From contig OW285192.1 in the NCBI GenBank assembly GCA_935421135.1, positions 11,487,501 through 11,551,500 of the forward strand: DNA of 64,000 nt. The letters are read 5' to 3'. Positions 25,249 to 37,166 of this stretch are shown here, one piece after another; position 1 is the first letter of the stretch; every line of letters starts with the position of its first letter. The notes beneath the pieces are model-generated. The model worked only from the letters and a program-made list of their open reading frames with translations. It was not told the origin of the DNA and searched no databases. The position numbers were made by a program, and so were the translations under genes. Source of the stretch: Bugulina stolonifera (Eukaryota; Bryozoa; Gymnolaemata; Cheilostomatida; Bugulidae).

Positions 25249-26541
25249 GGCCTTGTGTTGCAGTCAAATAGTGAGAATCAGTATATTTAAGAGTTGTCCA
25301 CTCTTGTGCACTTGAGAGAATATAACTCCTGATTAAAATTGATTGGCTGACTGTAGATAGGGCAGGTATATATAGGAGAGGATTACCTACATTGTGGAGT
25401 AGACTCAGTAAAGAGATAGATAGACAGATACCTAGAGCAGGCTGTGAAAATGAGGCATGAAGAGACAACAGTATAGACTGTCAACATACATGTAGATATA
25501 TATAGTCACACAGTGACAAGAGTGGACGACGACATAGACGTTACACATACAGATATTATACAAATGTATAAGCTAGTAGAAAACACGAAAATGGAAGAAA
25601 AACTACAAAATAGAAAACCAAATAAAAACTAATAAAACACTAAAACAAAAACACTAAAAACTAAACTACAACAGTGTGGAGCGTGTGGAGTGTAGGTGGA
25701 TCGTATGCTACCCAGTGACTCATATCAATGCGTACTAAGGAGCAAGGATATATGCGGAACAACTATCTCGCTGTAGACCTCAAAATAGAGTCGACACCGC
25801 CACATCTTAGACCACAGAACCAGAACCCACGCCACACACCTAACTACATTGGAGATCAAAGTGTTGGCGACAGGACCTACAGACAGCGTTCTACCACTAC
25901 ATACCATGTACAGCTGGTGAGTCCTGAGTGTTTTGGCTCCAATGTAGTAAGCTGTGTGGCGTGGGTTCTGATTCTGTGGTCTAGGATGTGGCGGTGTCGA
26001 CTCCATACTGAGGTCTACAACGAGATAGTTGTTCCGCATATATCCTTGCTCCTTAGTACGCATTGATATGAGTTACTGGGTAGCATACAATCTACCTACA
26101 CTCCACACGCTCCACACTGTTGTAGTTTAGTTTTTAGTGTTTTTGTTTTAGTGTTTTATTAGTTTAGTTTTTATTTGGGCTTCTATTTTGTAGTTTTTCT
26201 TCCATTTTCGTGTTTTCTACTAGCTTATACATTTGTATAATATATGTATGTGTAACATCTATGTCGTCGTCCACTCTTGTCAATGTGTGATTATATATTT
26301 ACAGGTATGTCGACAGCCTATACTGCTGTCTCTTCATGCCTCATTTTCACAGCCTGCTCTAGGTATCTGTCTATCTATCTCTCTACTGAGTCTGCTCCAC
26401 AATGTAGGTACTCCTCTCCTATATATACCTGCCCTATCTACAGTCAGCCAATCAATTTTAATCAGGAGTTATATTCTCTCAAGTGCACAAGAGTGGACAA
26501 CTCTTAAATATACTGATTCTCACTATTTGCATGCAACACTT
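25249..26541. mobile_element. Long inverted-repeat (foldback) element
   Basis: The left arm from GTGTTGCA at 25249 matches the reverse complement of the right arm ending TGCAACAC at 26541 with few differences over about 600 bases. A loop of roughly 100 bases is centred near 25895. Because of the symmetry, both strands carry almost the same 112-codon ORF (25725-26063 minus, 25728-26066 plus), which is unlikely to be a gene. Each arm has a TATATA stretch near its outer part. It could be a foldback transposon or two solo LTRs head to head. Confidence 0.85.
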
Positions 26542-26679
26542 GTCTACTTTTACTCAATTGCTAACTTTTGTATGGAGTTGTGGTCACTTTGTATTGTTAC
26601 TAACAAGAGGGGGTAGCTCTAAGATTTGAGTTAATTGGTGGCTCATTTTGTAATGATCAATTGCAACCACAATAAAAAA

Positions 26680-26979
26680 GCACACGCTTTATATACTATT
26701 GTGTTTTCGGTCAAATGATGACGTAGTATCGTCCAGAAGTTGCGCAGCAAGATGGTTGACAAAACGGTGAGGTCTAAACTCTTTGCGGTTGGCCTTATAC
26801 AAAATATGCTTAAAATGGTGTATATCATATAAAAAATCGATTGCAACTTATTCTGAGACCTCAGCCCCATTACATAGGTATAAAAGGCAAGTTATACATA
26901 GAGTATTAAGTAAGTTACAACCAGTAATCCAGGAAATGCATAATAAGCCTATAGGCAAGTAAATAAGTATGAGTACATG
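26680..26979 (-). mobile_element. Diverged family A-like LTR fragment, left part
   Basis: It shares with family A LTRs the blocks TTTATATA, AAGTTGCGCA(A/G)CAAGATGG and the terminal GTATAAAAGGC, in the same order, with many substitutions. The hAT element at 26980 is inserted into it, and the LTR-like sequence appears to resume after 28139. Outer boundaries are approximate. Confidence 0.6.
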
Positions 26980-28131
26980 CAGGGGCGAATTTGGGGGTCC
27001 CGCCCTCCCTGCCATGGCGGGACCTTTCATTTCCAATAAAAAAAATTAAATGGCCAACTATCAATGATAACACACAGTTGTAAGTTTATTTGCGGAGGCA
27101 TCCTACCCTGCCCAGCATAATCTAAGCATATTCTGATGAAAATGATGCTATATGGCTATAACATACCAAAAGATAGCTTAGGAATTGAGCTTTCATCCTA
27201 TACAATTTATAGTAAGGATATTTCAGTACCCGCCCACTACTGGCAGTTTTTTATTTGCCAGGAAATAAGACTACACTAATTACTTTACAATGAGTGACTT
27301 TTGATAGACTATATTTGTGACCACAGTAAATGTTATTGTTATTGTTATAATAACAAAATAATTGGTGTTATCAATGAGCTGCTGCTGCTGGGCTGAGTAA
27401 TACATGTTCTAACAGTGCCACAGCATTATTTTTGAAGATATACATGTATGTACCACTGAAATTTCATAAGCTACTTCATGTCATGTGCACATGCTCTCAA
27501 GGCTCAAACATCACAAAAAAATTAATGTCTCCACATACATGTAGATGCCATGCGCTAAATTGTCCATACTCTTCAGCTTTTGGGAAACCTAGGATAACAC
27601 TTTCATCTCTATCTACTAAAAAATTTAGCATTATTTCTCTTTTCATAAAGTCATGTGATGGCATATTTTTGATAGGCTATATAATCTTGGGCCCTGGCAC
27701 AGCATCCTTGTTTGTAAACATATTCTCATATAACCATAGTTATAAACAAGCTAATTTTAAATTTCTATTTCTAATACACAGGCAAGCATTCATAAGATGT
27801 AAAGTAGCCCCTGCAACATACTTGTCCAAGATATCACTGCTCCAAATTTATTATTAGTGCATTTCTGCAAAGTAGAAATTCCTGCATTTATCTTAGTTGT
27901 AAATCCTCACTTACTAAATCTTTACGTATCCCCAGAAACTCAAAGCTTTTTTATCTGGTTACTGAGATCAACTAGCATGTAACAGGAACATGTTGATTCC
28001 AAGTGTAAGTGTGCATAAATTTGCTTCGTTTAACACAAAATCCAGCATATATAGCTCGGGCGTCCGGGGCGCTGCCCTGGACCCCCCCGCCTGTTGGCAG
28101 AACCCTTCAAACTGAGCCAGATCCGCCCCTG
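26980..28131. mobile_element. Non-autonomous hAT element with 8-bp target duplication
   Basis: It starts CAGGGGCGAATTTGG and ends CCAGATCCGCCCCTG, the typical hAT terminal sequence. AGTACATG is duplicated exactly at both sides (26972-26979 and 28132-28139). The 1152-bp interior has no transposase; a 141-codon ORF at 27432-27857 has no known motif. GC-rich self-complementary blocks lie just inside both ends. Confidence 0.88.
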
Positions 28132-28273
28132 AGTACATGCATACATGACAGGGTGAGTACAAGAGTAATTATGCGAGTATGAGTTGAGAGGGACACCTAC
28201 CAATCACTAGTGTGTATTAAATGTCAGACCGCTGAAGCTGAGGCTATATAATGACATGTCACCTTTTTCTTCT

Positions 28274-28800
28274 TTAAGTACCAGGTCTGGAACAGACAAT
28301 GGTGATCATGTCTTGCCACTCACTCCTCAGATCAGCCTTTCTCATGAAATTTATGTTCCTTTGCTTGATGTTACCTTCTGATATCCAGCCATTCAAACTA
28401 TCTATGCATTTTATTCTTAGTCTGCCTCTGCTACGCTTACCCTCAAATTTTCCTGTTAACGTAAGATGTTCCAGAACTTTCTGTCGATATACATGACCCA
28501 TAAATTGTAATTGCCTCTTTCTTATTTTGCCTAATAATGACCTTTTGACATTTGCTTTGTTTTCTTCTCTTTCCAGGATATTCTCAATATTTTTCTGATG
28601 AACCACATTTCTGTCGCTTGGAGTCGTCTCTCCATTTCTTGATTAAGTGTCCAATTTTAACTGCCATACAAAAGTGTTGACCACACATAGATTTTTAGTA
28701 CTCTAAACTTTGTTGATGTTCAGGTTGCTCTATTAGACATAATTGGAAGTAACTTGGTGAAGTTGTCTTTAGCGATTGCAATTCGTCTTTTTATTTCAGT
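28274..28800 (-). pseudogene. 5'-truncated non-LTR retrotransposon relic (C-terminal part)
   Basis: The minus-strand frame at 28606-28274 contains the RT C-terminal signature I-R-K-R-Q-L-Q-F-M-G-H-V, then G-K-R-S-R-G-R. Upstream to ~28800 the same protein is recognisable (LLYGS, NWTL, M-E-R-R-L-Q-A-T-E-M-W-F) but interrupted by stops and shifts. It is a decayed LINE of a different family from those at 30.5 and 53.8 kb. Clade not resolved. Confidence 0.7.
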
Positions 28801-29089
28801 TATACTGTGGTGAAACAGCCTCCGTGGCAATGGCCTCCCTGGGCCAACCGCACAACATTAACATTGTACACTGACATTATTGCACTGACATTTCATACTT
28901 ATCTAGATTATTCATATCCATTCATGCATGCTTATACCACATATATATAATCAACTGCTATTGTGTGCTTTACTATTATTATCTGTCAATTAGACAATTG
29001 GAATTACAACTTGGTTTTTCCCACATATTGTTAGCAATTATCTTCTCTTGCCTGATTATATTAAATAGAGTCTTTTGCCATGTACTGTG

Positions 29090-29655
29090 AGTATCATTTA
29101 GGGCCGATGCTTTGGAATAGACTCATACTTATATACTTTATGTTTCGGATTATTGTAAGCACTTTTTGTGCCAAAGCCGACCCTTTTTGTGGCCGACGTC
29201 GGGCGGAACCATCCATGTTGTAGCATCAGTTCCGGACCCGATACCTTATCAGCCAGCTGATACCTTATCGGCCTCTTTTCGCCGGAAGTAGAGCTAGTAT
29301 ATAAGACAGCACATTTTCTGTATGAAATCAGTTGTTGATTGCGTTCTAATAAAGCAACATCTCCTAACTCAAACCTAGAGGCTTACTCTTGCAAGCGGGT
29401 AGCTCCACCCACGGATCTTCTTAGATCCAAGCAGCTCGAGCTCACTCCATACTCGTATAAGCATCCCTTTCTACACTCCTTGTGAGTCTATATCTACGGG
29501 CTTTAGTCGATCCCGGATTCCACATGAATCTAGCGTCGGGCCTAAGTTCCTAGATTATCAGAACTTCTTTCTACACTCCTTTAGAGTATAAACTCTACAG
29601 ACCTACGTCGACCCTGGACTCTTAGATGAGTCTCAGCATCGGCCTACGTCAAGAT
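29090..29655 (+). mobile_element. Probable solo LTR on plus strand
   Basis: A promoter-like array with TATATAAG (29298-29305) is followed by AATAAA (29348-29353) about 45 bases later. It is GC-rich relative to its surroundings and ends near GATACACA. This U3-R-U5 order matches the LTRs elsewhere in the window, but the sequence is unrelated and no target duplication could be set, so the boundaries are estimates. Confidence 0.4.
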
Positions 29656-29660
29656 ACACA

Positions 29661-30343
29661 ATTAAAAGAGCACTAACTAACTGTTCACTCTTTATATAAT
29701 GTGTGGAAGGTCACTTGGTCGTCCTCTACCAACCTCCAAGCCCTTCCAATACCCGTGCCATATTGGCACTCGTATGTAAACGCACCCAGAAATATTACAA
29801 TATGTAAACCAGAGACCAGCAGTTCATGGCAGTGTGATGGAATATAACATAGGGTCTGCAAATCTGCATATGAGTATCTTTTAAATGCATGTGACATTTA
29901 ATTACTTACACATTATTAAATGTATATTATCTAATATACACAATTTATATCAATGTCATTTTATATTTCCACTAATCGTATTTGCCACAATTATTGATCA
30001 AATTATGGAAATCATGAAAATATTCAAGTAAGCAGACAAGCTTACAGATATGCAGTGCTAGAAAACTGTCAACAAGTAGTTGAAGAAAAATGCTAACACT
30101 TATAGTTGGTTGATTATGTCTGCTGTGGTTGAACTTATCTGGTAATAAAATAAGCTAATTTATGCACAGATTTATTTCCAGTTGTTAGTAATGATGGACA
30201 CACCAATGTTAGAAACCTGTGTTAAAGTACTACTGAAATCATGTAGCAATGATGTTATATAGGTTATTATTTTTCAATATATGCAACAAAAATTCATATA
30301 ACATAATCAGTTTGTCTGTTTTCTGCAAATGGCAAACACTGCA
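29661..30343. other. Gene-free AT-rich stretch
   Basis: No coding or repeat signal was recognised. Confidence 0.45.
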
Positions 30344-30501
30344 CATGGGCGGATTTACTGTAGGTCGCCAGGGTCTCGCGACCCCCCTTTTATTTGCTGA
30401 AAAAAAAATTGAAATTGAGTGATTTTTGGCCATATTCAAAGATTTTCCCATTTAGAAAGTTTTTCTATGGAGGTCGCCATGATTTCCATAGTTACTTATT
30501 A
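30344..30501. repeat. Dispersed repeat beginning CATGGGCGGATTTACTG, copy 1
   Basis: A 158-bp unit almost identical to 39640-39797. Its start resembles a hAT terminus (CAGGGGCGGATTT). It contains a palindromic GGTCTCGCGACC block. Confidence 0.85.
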
Positions 30502-30551
30502 GCATGGGCGGATTTACTGTAGGTCGCCAGGGTCTCGCGACCCCCCTTTTA
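30502..30551. repeat. Truncated tandem copy of the CATGGGCGG repeat
   Basis: Repeats the first ~48 bases of the preceding unit directly after its end, then runs into the poly(T) that marks the LINE 3' end. Confidence 0.8.
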
Positions 30552-32690
30552 TTTTTTTTTTTCTTTTTTTTTTTTTTTTTTAATAATTTTCCACTGAGAC
30601 CCTCGAATGAGGTAAAAGTGTGGAACACGATAATACTGTGCTTAGGTAATGTTTGTTTTGCTTTTTTGTTATTATTTATGCATGAATGTGTATATATATA
30701 TATTTTTTTTTTATTTTTTCAATCTATACACCTATCTGCTTAACACTGTTGTCAGCTCTTTAATTTAATCTCCTCTCACATCACGGATAGTTTTCGGCCA
30801 GAATGAATAATAAAAAGATTTTGAGCGAATGTATGGCACAAAAGTATTGGGATGTTGCCTGGTGTTATGCCCACTTTGATAATTATGATCAAAGGGAGGC
30901 TCAATGCCTTCCGAGAGGCACTTGAAAAAAAGATTCATTCTGGCACTCTTTCTTCGTTCCTTGAGGGATGATAAAAGTGTTTGTTCCCTTATGTGACTAA
31001 AACTCACCCTTCCTCTGATTTTAAAAATAAAACGAATGGCACTATTCTGAATTTTTTCTAGGAGTTTTATTTCTCTTTTTAGGTATGGATCCCAGACAGA
31101 GGAGGCATATTCTAAGACGGGTCTTACCAAGGAAAAATATGCAATTCGCCGTGTTGGAGTGTCAGCATGCCTTAATACTCGTCTTAGCATTGCTAACCTT
31201 TGAGTAGCCTTAGCTGCAATGTTCTCTATGTGCAAGTTCCATTTAAGATTGTGTTGTAATTGAAGTCCAAGATAAGTGTGTGAAATTACTTTGGATAATG
31301 TTTGGCCTTCTAAAACATATTTTGATTGATTATCTTGCTTTCCTATTTGTAAATAAAAACACTTATTTACATTAAACACCATTTGCCATTGATGGGACCA
31401 TCTTTCTAAACTGGTTAGATCTGTTTGAAGCAAATGAGTATTGTTTGAAGTATTATAGAGAAGAACATCGTCAGCAAAAAGGCGACAATGTGATCTAATT
31501 GTTGTTGGCAAATCGTTAACATATATTAGAAAAAGAAGAGGACCTAGGACGGAGCCCTGGGGGACACCCGAAACCACATTGTTCGTCTGAGACTTGTGCT
31601 CACCAATCATAACAAACTGCTTCCTATCCTGTAAAAAACTAGCAAGCCACAAAACTATTATATTATCAAAGATACCTATCTTTCTTATCTTGGAGAGTAA
31701 TTTACGATGGTTGACCTTGTCGAATGCCTTAGAAAAATCAAGGATAATAGTGTCAACTACAGAGCCATTATCCACCAGTGATGCAATATGACCAGTAGTA
31801 TAGGCCAGTTGAGTCTCACAGGATCTGCCGGAGAGAAAGCCATGTTGGCCCTTATTGAAAAAATTATGCTCTTTTAGAGTTACATGCATGAAAGAAGATA
31901 TAAGACGTTCGAGGAGTTTACAAGTGATGCATGTCAGGGAAATCGGGCGATAGTTTGTCGGTAATTGTTTATCACCCTTTTTAAAAATTGGTTTTATTTG
32001 TGCCATTTTCCATATCTTGGGTATAGTTGATGAGGCTAAGGAAAAATTAAAAATGTTTGTAAGTGAGTACGCTATTATAGAAGAAAAAGTCTTCAGCATC
32101 TTACCAGTAATGTTATCGGGCCCTGATGTCTTTTTAGGATCAATTGCTGTGAGCAAGTCCAGAACATTTTGTGGCTCTACTACCAACCTGTCTCTATCAT
32201 CCCCACATACCTGTGGTACTTTTATCGGTGAACATGGTGAATTGTCATCGATCTTTGGTAAATGCTGATTCAAAAAAGTTGTTTAGACAGTCTGCTTTGG
32301 CTGCAGGATCAGAATAGGTCCTATTGTTGTATTTTAAATCAGGTATTATGTCAGAGTTGTTGCTTTTACACCGTTTGATGTAACTAAAAAAGGACTTGGA
32401 ATTGCCGGAGAGCAGAGGTTTGTATATGGTCTTATTAAGATGAGTTCTTTTAGCATATTTTATTTGTAACTTGTTTTTTTTTCTAATAAGAGCATACTTT
32501 TTTTTGTTATATTCACTGGGTGTTTTTTTATAATTAATATATAGACGCCTCTGTTTTTCTAGCTGTTTCTGCAAATTCTTGTGAAGCCAGGCAGGACCGG
32601 AGCTTTTTGTATAAGTTTTCTTTGGAACACATGTAGCAAGGTTTACATTACAGTAATTCCAAAGAATTACCATGTAAACACTCATTGTAT
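30552..32690 (-). mobile_element. 5'-truncated non-LTR retrotransposon (LINE 1)
   Basis: On the minus strand the element ends in a poly(A) tract (poly(T) at 30552-30581 on plus). The RT gene occupies most of it and the endonuclease domain is absent. The 3' UTR has an ACTGAGACC block shared in form with the LINE relic at 53.8-54.8 kb, so both belong to one family. It abuts gypsy element B at about 32.7 kb. Confidence 0.8.
30765..32685 (-). pseudogene. LINE reverse transcriptase, frameshifted and lacking endonuclease
   Basis: Two overlapping minus-strand frames: 32685-32245 (linker upstream of RT) and 32273-30765 (RT plus C-terminal domain, ~500 aa). RT motifs are clear: R-P-I-S-L-T, D-F-S-K-A-F-D, G-V-P-Q-G-S-V-L-G-P and the catalytic F-A-D-D-V. 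The frame changes once around 32250-32275, where GATC is followed by GATGAC, which looks like a 4-base duplication. The pattern is CR1/L2/jockey-like. Without the N-terminal endonuclease it cannot move by itself. Confidence 0.85.
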
Positions 32691-32724
32691 TAACCTAAAA
32701 TTAACTAGACCAGCTATGTAACGG

Positions 32725-32942
32725 AGTGTACTAGATAGGAGGCAACCTGTCCCACAGCGTGTCACGAGCTAGCATGACACGATGGTCTCAGGACCCAGCC
32801 CTGCGTAATCATCTAACCTCTTAGGATAGTGTACTAGATAGGGGGCAACCTGTCCCACAGCGTGTCACGAGCTAGCATGACACGATGGTCTCAGGACCCA
32901 TCCCTACGTATACACCACGTAATCATCCAATCTCATAGGATG
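32725..32942. repeat. Tandem duplication at the 3' end of the element B integrase
   Basis: A ~103-115 bp unit starting AGTGTACTAGATAGG occurs twice. The second copy contains the last codons and stop of the integrase (minus strand), so the first copy duplicates the gene end and its trailer. Confidence 0.85.
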
Positions 32943-34112
32943 ACGAACAGCTCTCCTGGGTCTGTCACTGAGATGACCAGCATCGAGGTCCTCCCTCAGT
33001 GGACCCAGATCAGGAACGGTCATCCGTTCTATGTCAGCAGTTGGAAATGCTGACCAGCGGGAGGGCCCGTCCTCCGGCTCAGAGTCAGCTCCATCAGCTG
33101 GATCTATTATTTGGGAAGGCTGTCCCCGAGAATCATCACAGGCATTGAAGAGCTTCAGTTGACTTTCGTAAACTGTGCCCCTGCCCTGGATCTTGTAGGT
33201 ACCATTATTAAATGCCTTCTTTACCGTGAAAGGACCTTGGAACTTTGGCTGTAGCTTTGGGTTAATGCCCTTCTTCCGTCTCTTATACTGCACTAGTACC
33301 ATGTCTCCCGGGCTGAACAAGGGCGCTTCCTGGTTATCCGGAGTCCTCACGAGTCTCAACTGCTGTGATCGCAGCAAGGCGTGAGCCGTATCCAGGCGCT
33401 CTTGCAGTTCGGAGGCATACAGGGTACGAGTGGTTATCGAAGTATCGCTTGTTCCTTGGACAAGCTGATCTGGTAATCGGCATTCCCTACCAAACATGAG
33501 GAAGTTGGCAGTCTCATGGGTTTTGGAATGTAGCGTTGCACGTAGTGCTCGCATAAGATGAGGCAGCAATTTGTCCCAATCATTTTGTTCGCTGCCTGTG
33601 CTGAATAACAGCGAACGAAGGGCATCGCCCAACGTTCGGTTACCTCGTTCCACAACACCATTAGACTGAGGATGATAGGGAGATGTTCGGGTTTTGGTGA
33701 CTCTCCACAGCGAGCACAACTCCGACATCAGGTCCCCTTCAAACTGCGCCCCGCGGTCACTATGGATCTCCTCGGGAAGTCCGAAGTAGCAGAAGACCCT
33801 ATCATCTAGTGCCTCAGCAACTACTGGTGCGGTAGCATTAGGCAGTGCTATAGCCTCTTGCCATCTGGTGAAATGATCCGATAACACTAGAATCCACTGA
33901 TTACCTCGAGCTGTGCAAGGCAACGGCCCAACTAGGTCGATGGCCACTTTCTGCCATGGACGACCAGCGAACAGAGGCCCACAGCTCGAGTACTGGTTTA
34001 GACCACCCTGCTTGGCTTGTTGGCAAATCTGACAGGTTCTGACTAGTCTGCGCACAGCAGAGGTCATACCTGGCCAGTACCAAAGGAGCTGTAACCGTTT
34101 GAGAGTTTTCAT
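32904..34112 (-). pseudogene. Ty3/gypsy integrase, element B
   Basis: The 402-codon frame has the C-Q-I-C part of the zinc-binding HHCC domain, then the DDE core: A-I-D-L-V-G-P, H-S-D-R-G-A-Q-F-E and G-V-V-E-R-G-N-R-T. An integrase C-terminal domain (M-V-L-V-Q-Y-K-R-R) follows. The frame is the same as that of the upstream RT-RNase H, separated only by a TAG at 34145-34143. The histidines of the zinc domain lie between that TAG and the first Met, so this is the tail of one pol protein rather than a separate gene. Confidence 0.85.
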
Positions 34113-34142
34113 TATCCCAGCATGGGAAAGGATATGGGTGTT

Positions 34143-36635
34143 CTATATAATGTCCTTCCGCATGGTACTGGGACATACAATCACCTCTCGCGGTCGCTGG
34201 TTACCCAAAACCCGAGCCACCAGTACGCCATCCTCCCTGATCCTCAACAAGGAGAGCATGGTACTGAGCTTTTTGAGTTCTGGGCTTCCCAGGCTCACCT
34301 TTTCAGGATCCAAAGGTTGCTGAGCTAAAACAGCTTGGTAAACCGTGGCAACATCACCAGGTACTTGCTGGGCTCTTGCAAGATCATCAGATCTATGATT
34401 TTGTGGCTGATCATCAGATCCTATAGGGGTGGTGTTCCGGCTAGTGTTGCCCACGGGGCAAGCACACCCGACCTCCCACCTAGCTTCATCCCCTAAGTCA
34501 TCAGGTCGGTTCAGTGGTTTGACTGCGGGGAAGCTGAACTCTCGTTCTTCGGCTTCCCAGTCAGCGATTACTTCTTTTATACTCGGCCCACCACTCCGAC
34601 GAGTTATCCTCTGGCACTGCTTGCAGTCAGTGCAAGGTCGTCGAGAGAGGCCATCAGCATTGCCATGTTTGCTGCCTACTCGATGTACGATGGTAAACTT
34701 GAATTCACTGAGAACTTCCAACCACCTTGCGATCTGGTCAGAAGGCTCAGACCTCCTGAGAAGCCAGATCAACGAAGCATGGTCCGTCCTGATAGTGAAT
34801 TGGCGGCCGTACAAGTAGGGTCGATAGTGGTTCACAGCCTTGACCACAGCCAGTAGCTCCCGCCGAGTAACGCAGTAATTTCTCTCGGGTGGCTGTAAAG
34901 TCTTACTGTAGTATGAGATCACCTTTTCTCGTCCTCCTTGGATTTGTGATAACACAGCACCAATTCCGACGAGGGATGCGTCTGTATCAAGAATAAATTC
35001 TTGAGATGTATCAGGATATCCTAGTACAGGAGAAGACACCATAGCCTGTTTCAGTGAGTCAAACGCGTTCTGGCACTCATCACTCCATTGAAACTTGTTG
35101 CCCTTGGCAGTGAGCTGAGAGAGCGGCTTGGCGATGGAAGCAAAGCCCTCAACATATTGACGATAGTACCCTACCGTCCCCAAGAATGCCTGCAGCTCAG
35201 AAATGTTGCTAGGTGGCAACCATTCGGCTATAGCAGAGATCTTGTCAGGGTCGGTAGCTACCCCATCCTTACTAACCACATGCCCCAAGTACCTGATCTT
35301 TTCCTGGAACAAGTGACACTTGGAGGGCTTCAGTTTCAATCCAGCTGCCCGAAGTCGGCTTAATACTTCTTTAAGATGATCCCAATGATCGTCAAAATTG
35401 TTTCCAATCACAATCACATCATCTAGATACAGCAACAAAGTTTTCCAATGGAGACCATGAAGGACCCTCTCCATCAACCTCTGGAAAGTAGCAGGTGCAT
35501 TGGTAAGCCCAAAAGGAAGGACTTTCCACCTCCACAAACCACTACGAGTGCAGAAAGCGGACTTTTCTTTGGCATCATCATCTAGTGGCACCTGCCAATA
35601 CCCACTCAGGAGATCCAGAGTGGTAAAATATCGGCTACCCGCTAGAGCGTCCAAGCTGTCGTCTATCCTAGGCAGAGGATGAGCATCTTGGATTGTCGCA
35701 TAATTGAGGCGTCTGTAGTCGATACAGAACCTCCAGCTGCCATCTTTCTTCTTCACAAGCACGACGGGGGAGCTCCAAGCTCCGTACGCCGGCTCGATCA
35801 GACCTTGCTGATGTAGTTTCTGGACCTGGTTCTCGACCTCAGCCTCCTTCTCCGCCCCTAGACGACGCGGGGCTTGCCGAATTGGTATGGTTCCTGGTGC
35901 TACCACTATAGGGTGTTTTACCAAGTTCGTTAACCCGACATCTCTTTCTCCACTAGAGAACACATCACTGTAGTTTGTCAACAGCTTAGCAATGGCTTGC
36001 TTCTGGTGTGGTTGACTACAGGTGACAGTCGCTTGTTGATAGAGTGCTTCCAGATGCTGCGGTAAGACACTGGACTCCATGTTGGAATCCGGACCTGACT
36101 CAACCCCTGAGACTGAGTCCTGTTCCACTAGTTGACTCGGTTCTACACTGGTGAACGTCCCTAGGACAGTACCGGCTGGTACCGTCTTCGTTTGGTTGGA
36201 CGGATTTATGACTCTGACTAATAAACTTCTGCCCTCGCCACAAGTATTAATGCTAGAAGCTAATGCAAGGTTGAACCTAGTCACAGCATTACTGTCTTCT
36301 ACAATACCCATCGGCGAGTTCACAGGATTGGTAAGTCTGCATTTCACTATTTGCTCTGAACAGGGAGAAATCCTCGCTACAGAAAGTACTTGAACTTTAC
36401 TCGTAAATGAGACTCCGTCTTGGTTGGTACAGGTGAGGCTTTTACCGCTCATCACTAAGGTAGACTGACTGAACTGAAGGTGGCAAGTGTTGTCGCGGAG
36501 AAATGGCATTCCCAAAATGACATCTGCTTCAATTTCAGCAACCACCATATTGACTATGGCCGTCTCGGACCGGAGCCGAATGGACAGCTCAATCTGACCA
36601 TGAAACGGTAAATTGGACCCATCAGCCAGCACCAA
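34143..36635 (-). pseudogene. Ty3/gypsy reverse transcriptase and RNase H, element B
   Basis: 830 codons. The end of the protease is visible at the start (D-V-I-L-G-M-P-F-L). RT follows with D-Y-R-R-L-N, F-T-T-L-D-L-L-S-G-Y, L-P-F-G-L-T-N-A-P and the catalytic Y-L-D-D. RNase H has L-D-T-D-A-S, R-R-E-L-L-A and I-R-T-D-H-A-S-L. It ends at a TAG in frame with the integrase. The RT catalytic residues are intact although the element is broken elsewhere. Confidence 0.88.
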
Positions 36636-36639
36636 GTTT

Positions 36640-37166
36640 TTTCAAATGGACCAATGGTGTCCTTGATATGCCTGGGCAACCGGTCAAAGACCCTCTTCGC
36701 CAGAAGATTTATAGGGTACTGCCAGTATCGAGCATGACCATGACAGAATTACCCGAGATCTTTCCTGGAAGGTATAGAGCCGACGCAGACGTAGCCATGC
36801 TGCAGGCTTCAGCAGTTCGTTTCGAACCAGCGTCTGGAAAACTAGAGCAATTAGTCCCCGTGACATCTGGCATGTGACCACACTTCCCAGAAAGCGCAGG
36901 CTCCGGAACAGGGGTAGCAGGCAGCTTACACCACGAAGGTCGCCTATTAGACGACATGATGGGCTGGCCTGAGGCTAGATCTCTGTCCCGGGCCCCAATC
37001 TGTTTAGAGTCGGTTCTGGTCGTCTCCCGGTAAGAAGTTTTAGGTCTACTCGTTGTTCCGGGAATGGGTGGAGTAGACCTTGTTAGTTTCCCAACTGCTT
37101 ATCTGCAGGTGGTTTACGCATGTTGTTCTGCCTGAGACAATCCCTCATGAAATGAGAGGGGTCCCC
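36640..37166 (-). pseudogene. Gag-pol junction and broken protease, element B
   Basis: The minus-strand frame containing 36957-36709 is offset -1 from gag and ends in the aspartic protease motif M-L-D-T-G-S-T-L. It then meets a stop and shifts frame; a second shift at an A-run near 36640 brings in the frame of the RT ORF. A -1 relation between gag and protease is common in this family. The two shifts inside the protease are damage. Confidence 0.72.

Noticed and set aside
25725..26066. 112-codon ORFs on both strands starting M-R-T-K-E-Q-G-Y
   Set aside because: Mirror images produced by the palindrome; no known domain.
27432..27857. 141-codon ORF inside the hAT element
   Set aside because: No transposase motifs, and its composition is that of AT-rich noncoding DNA.
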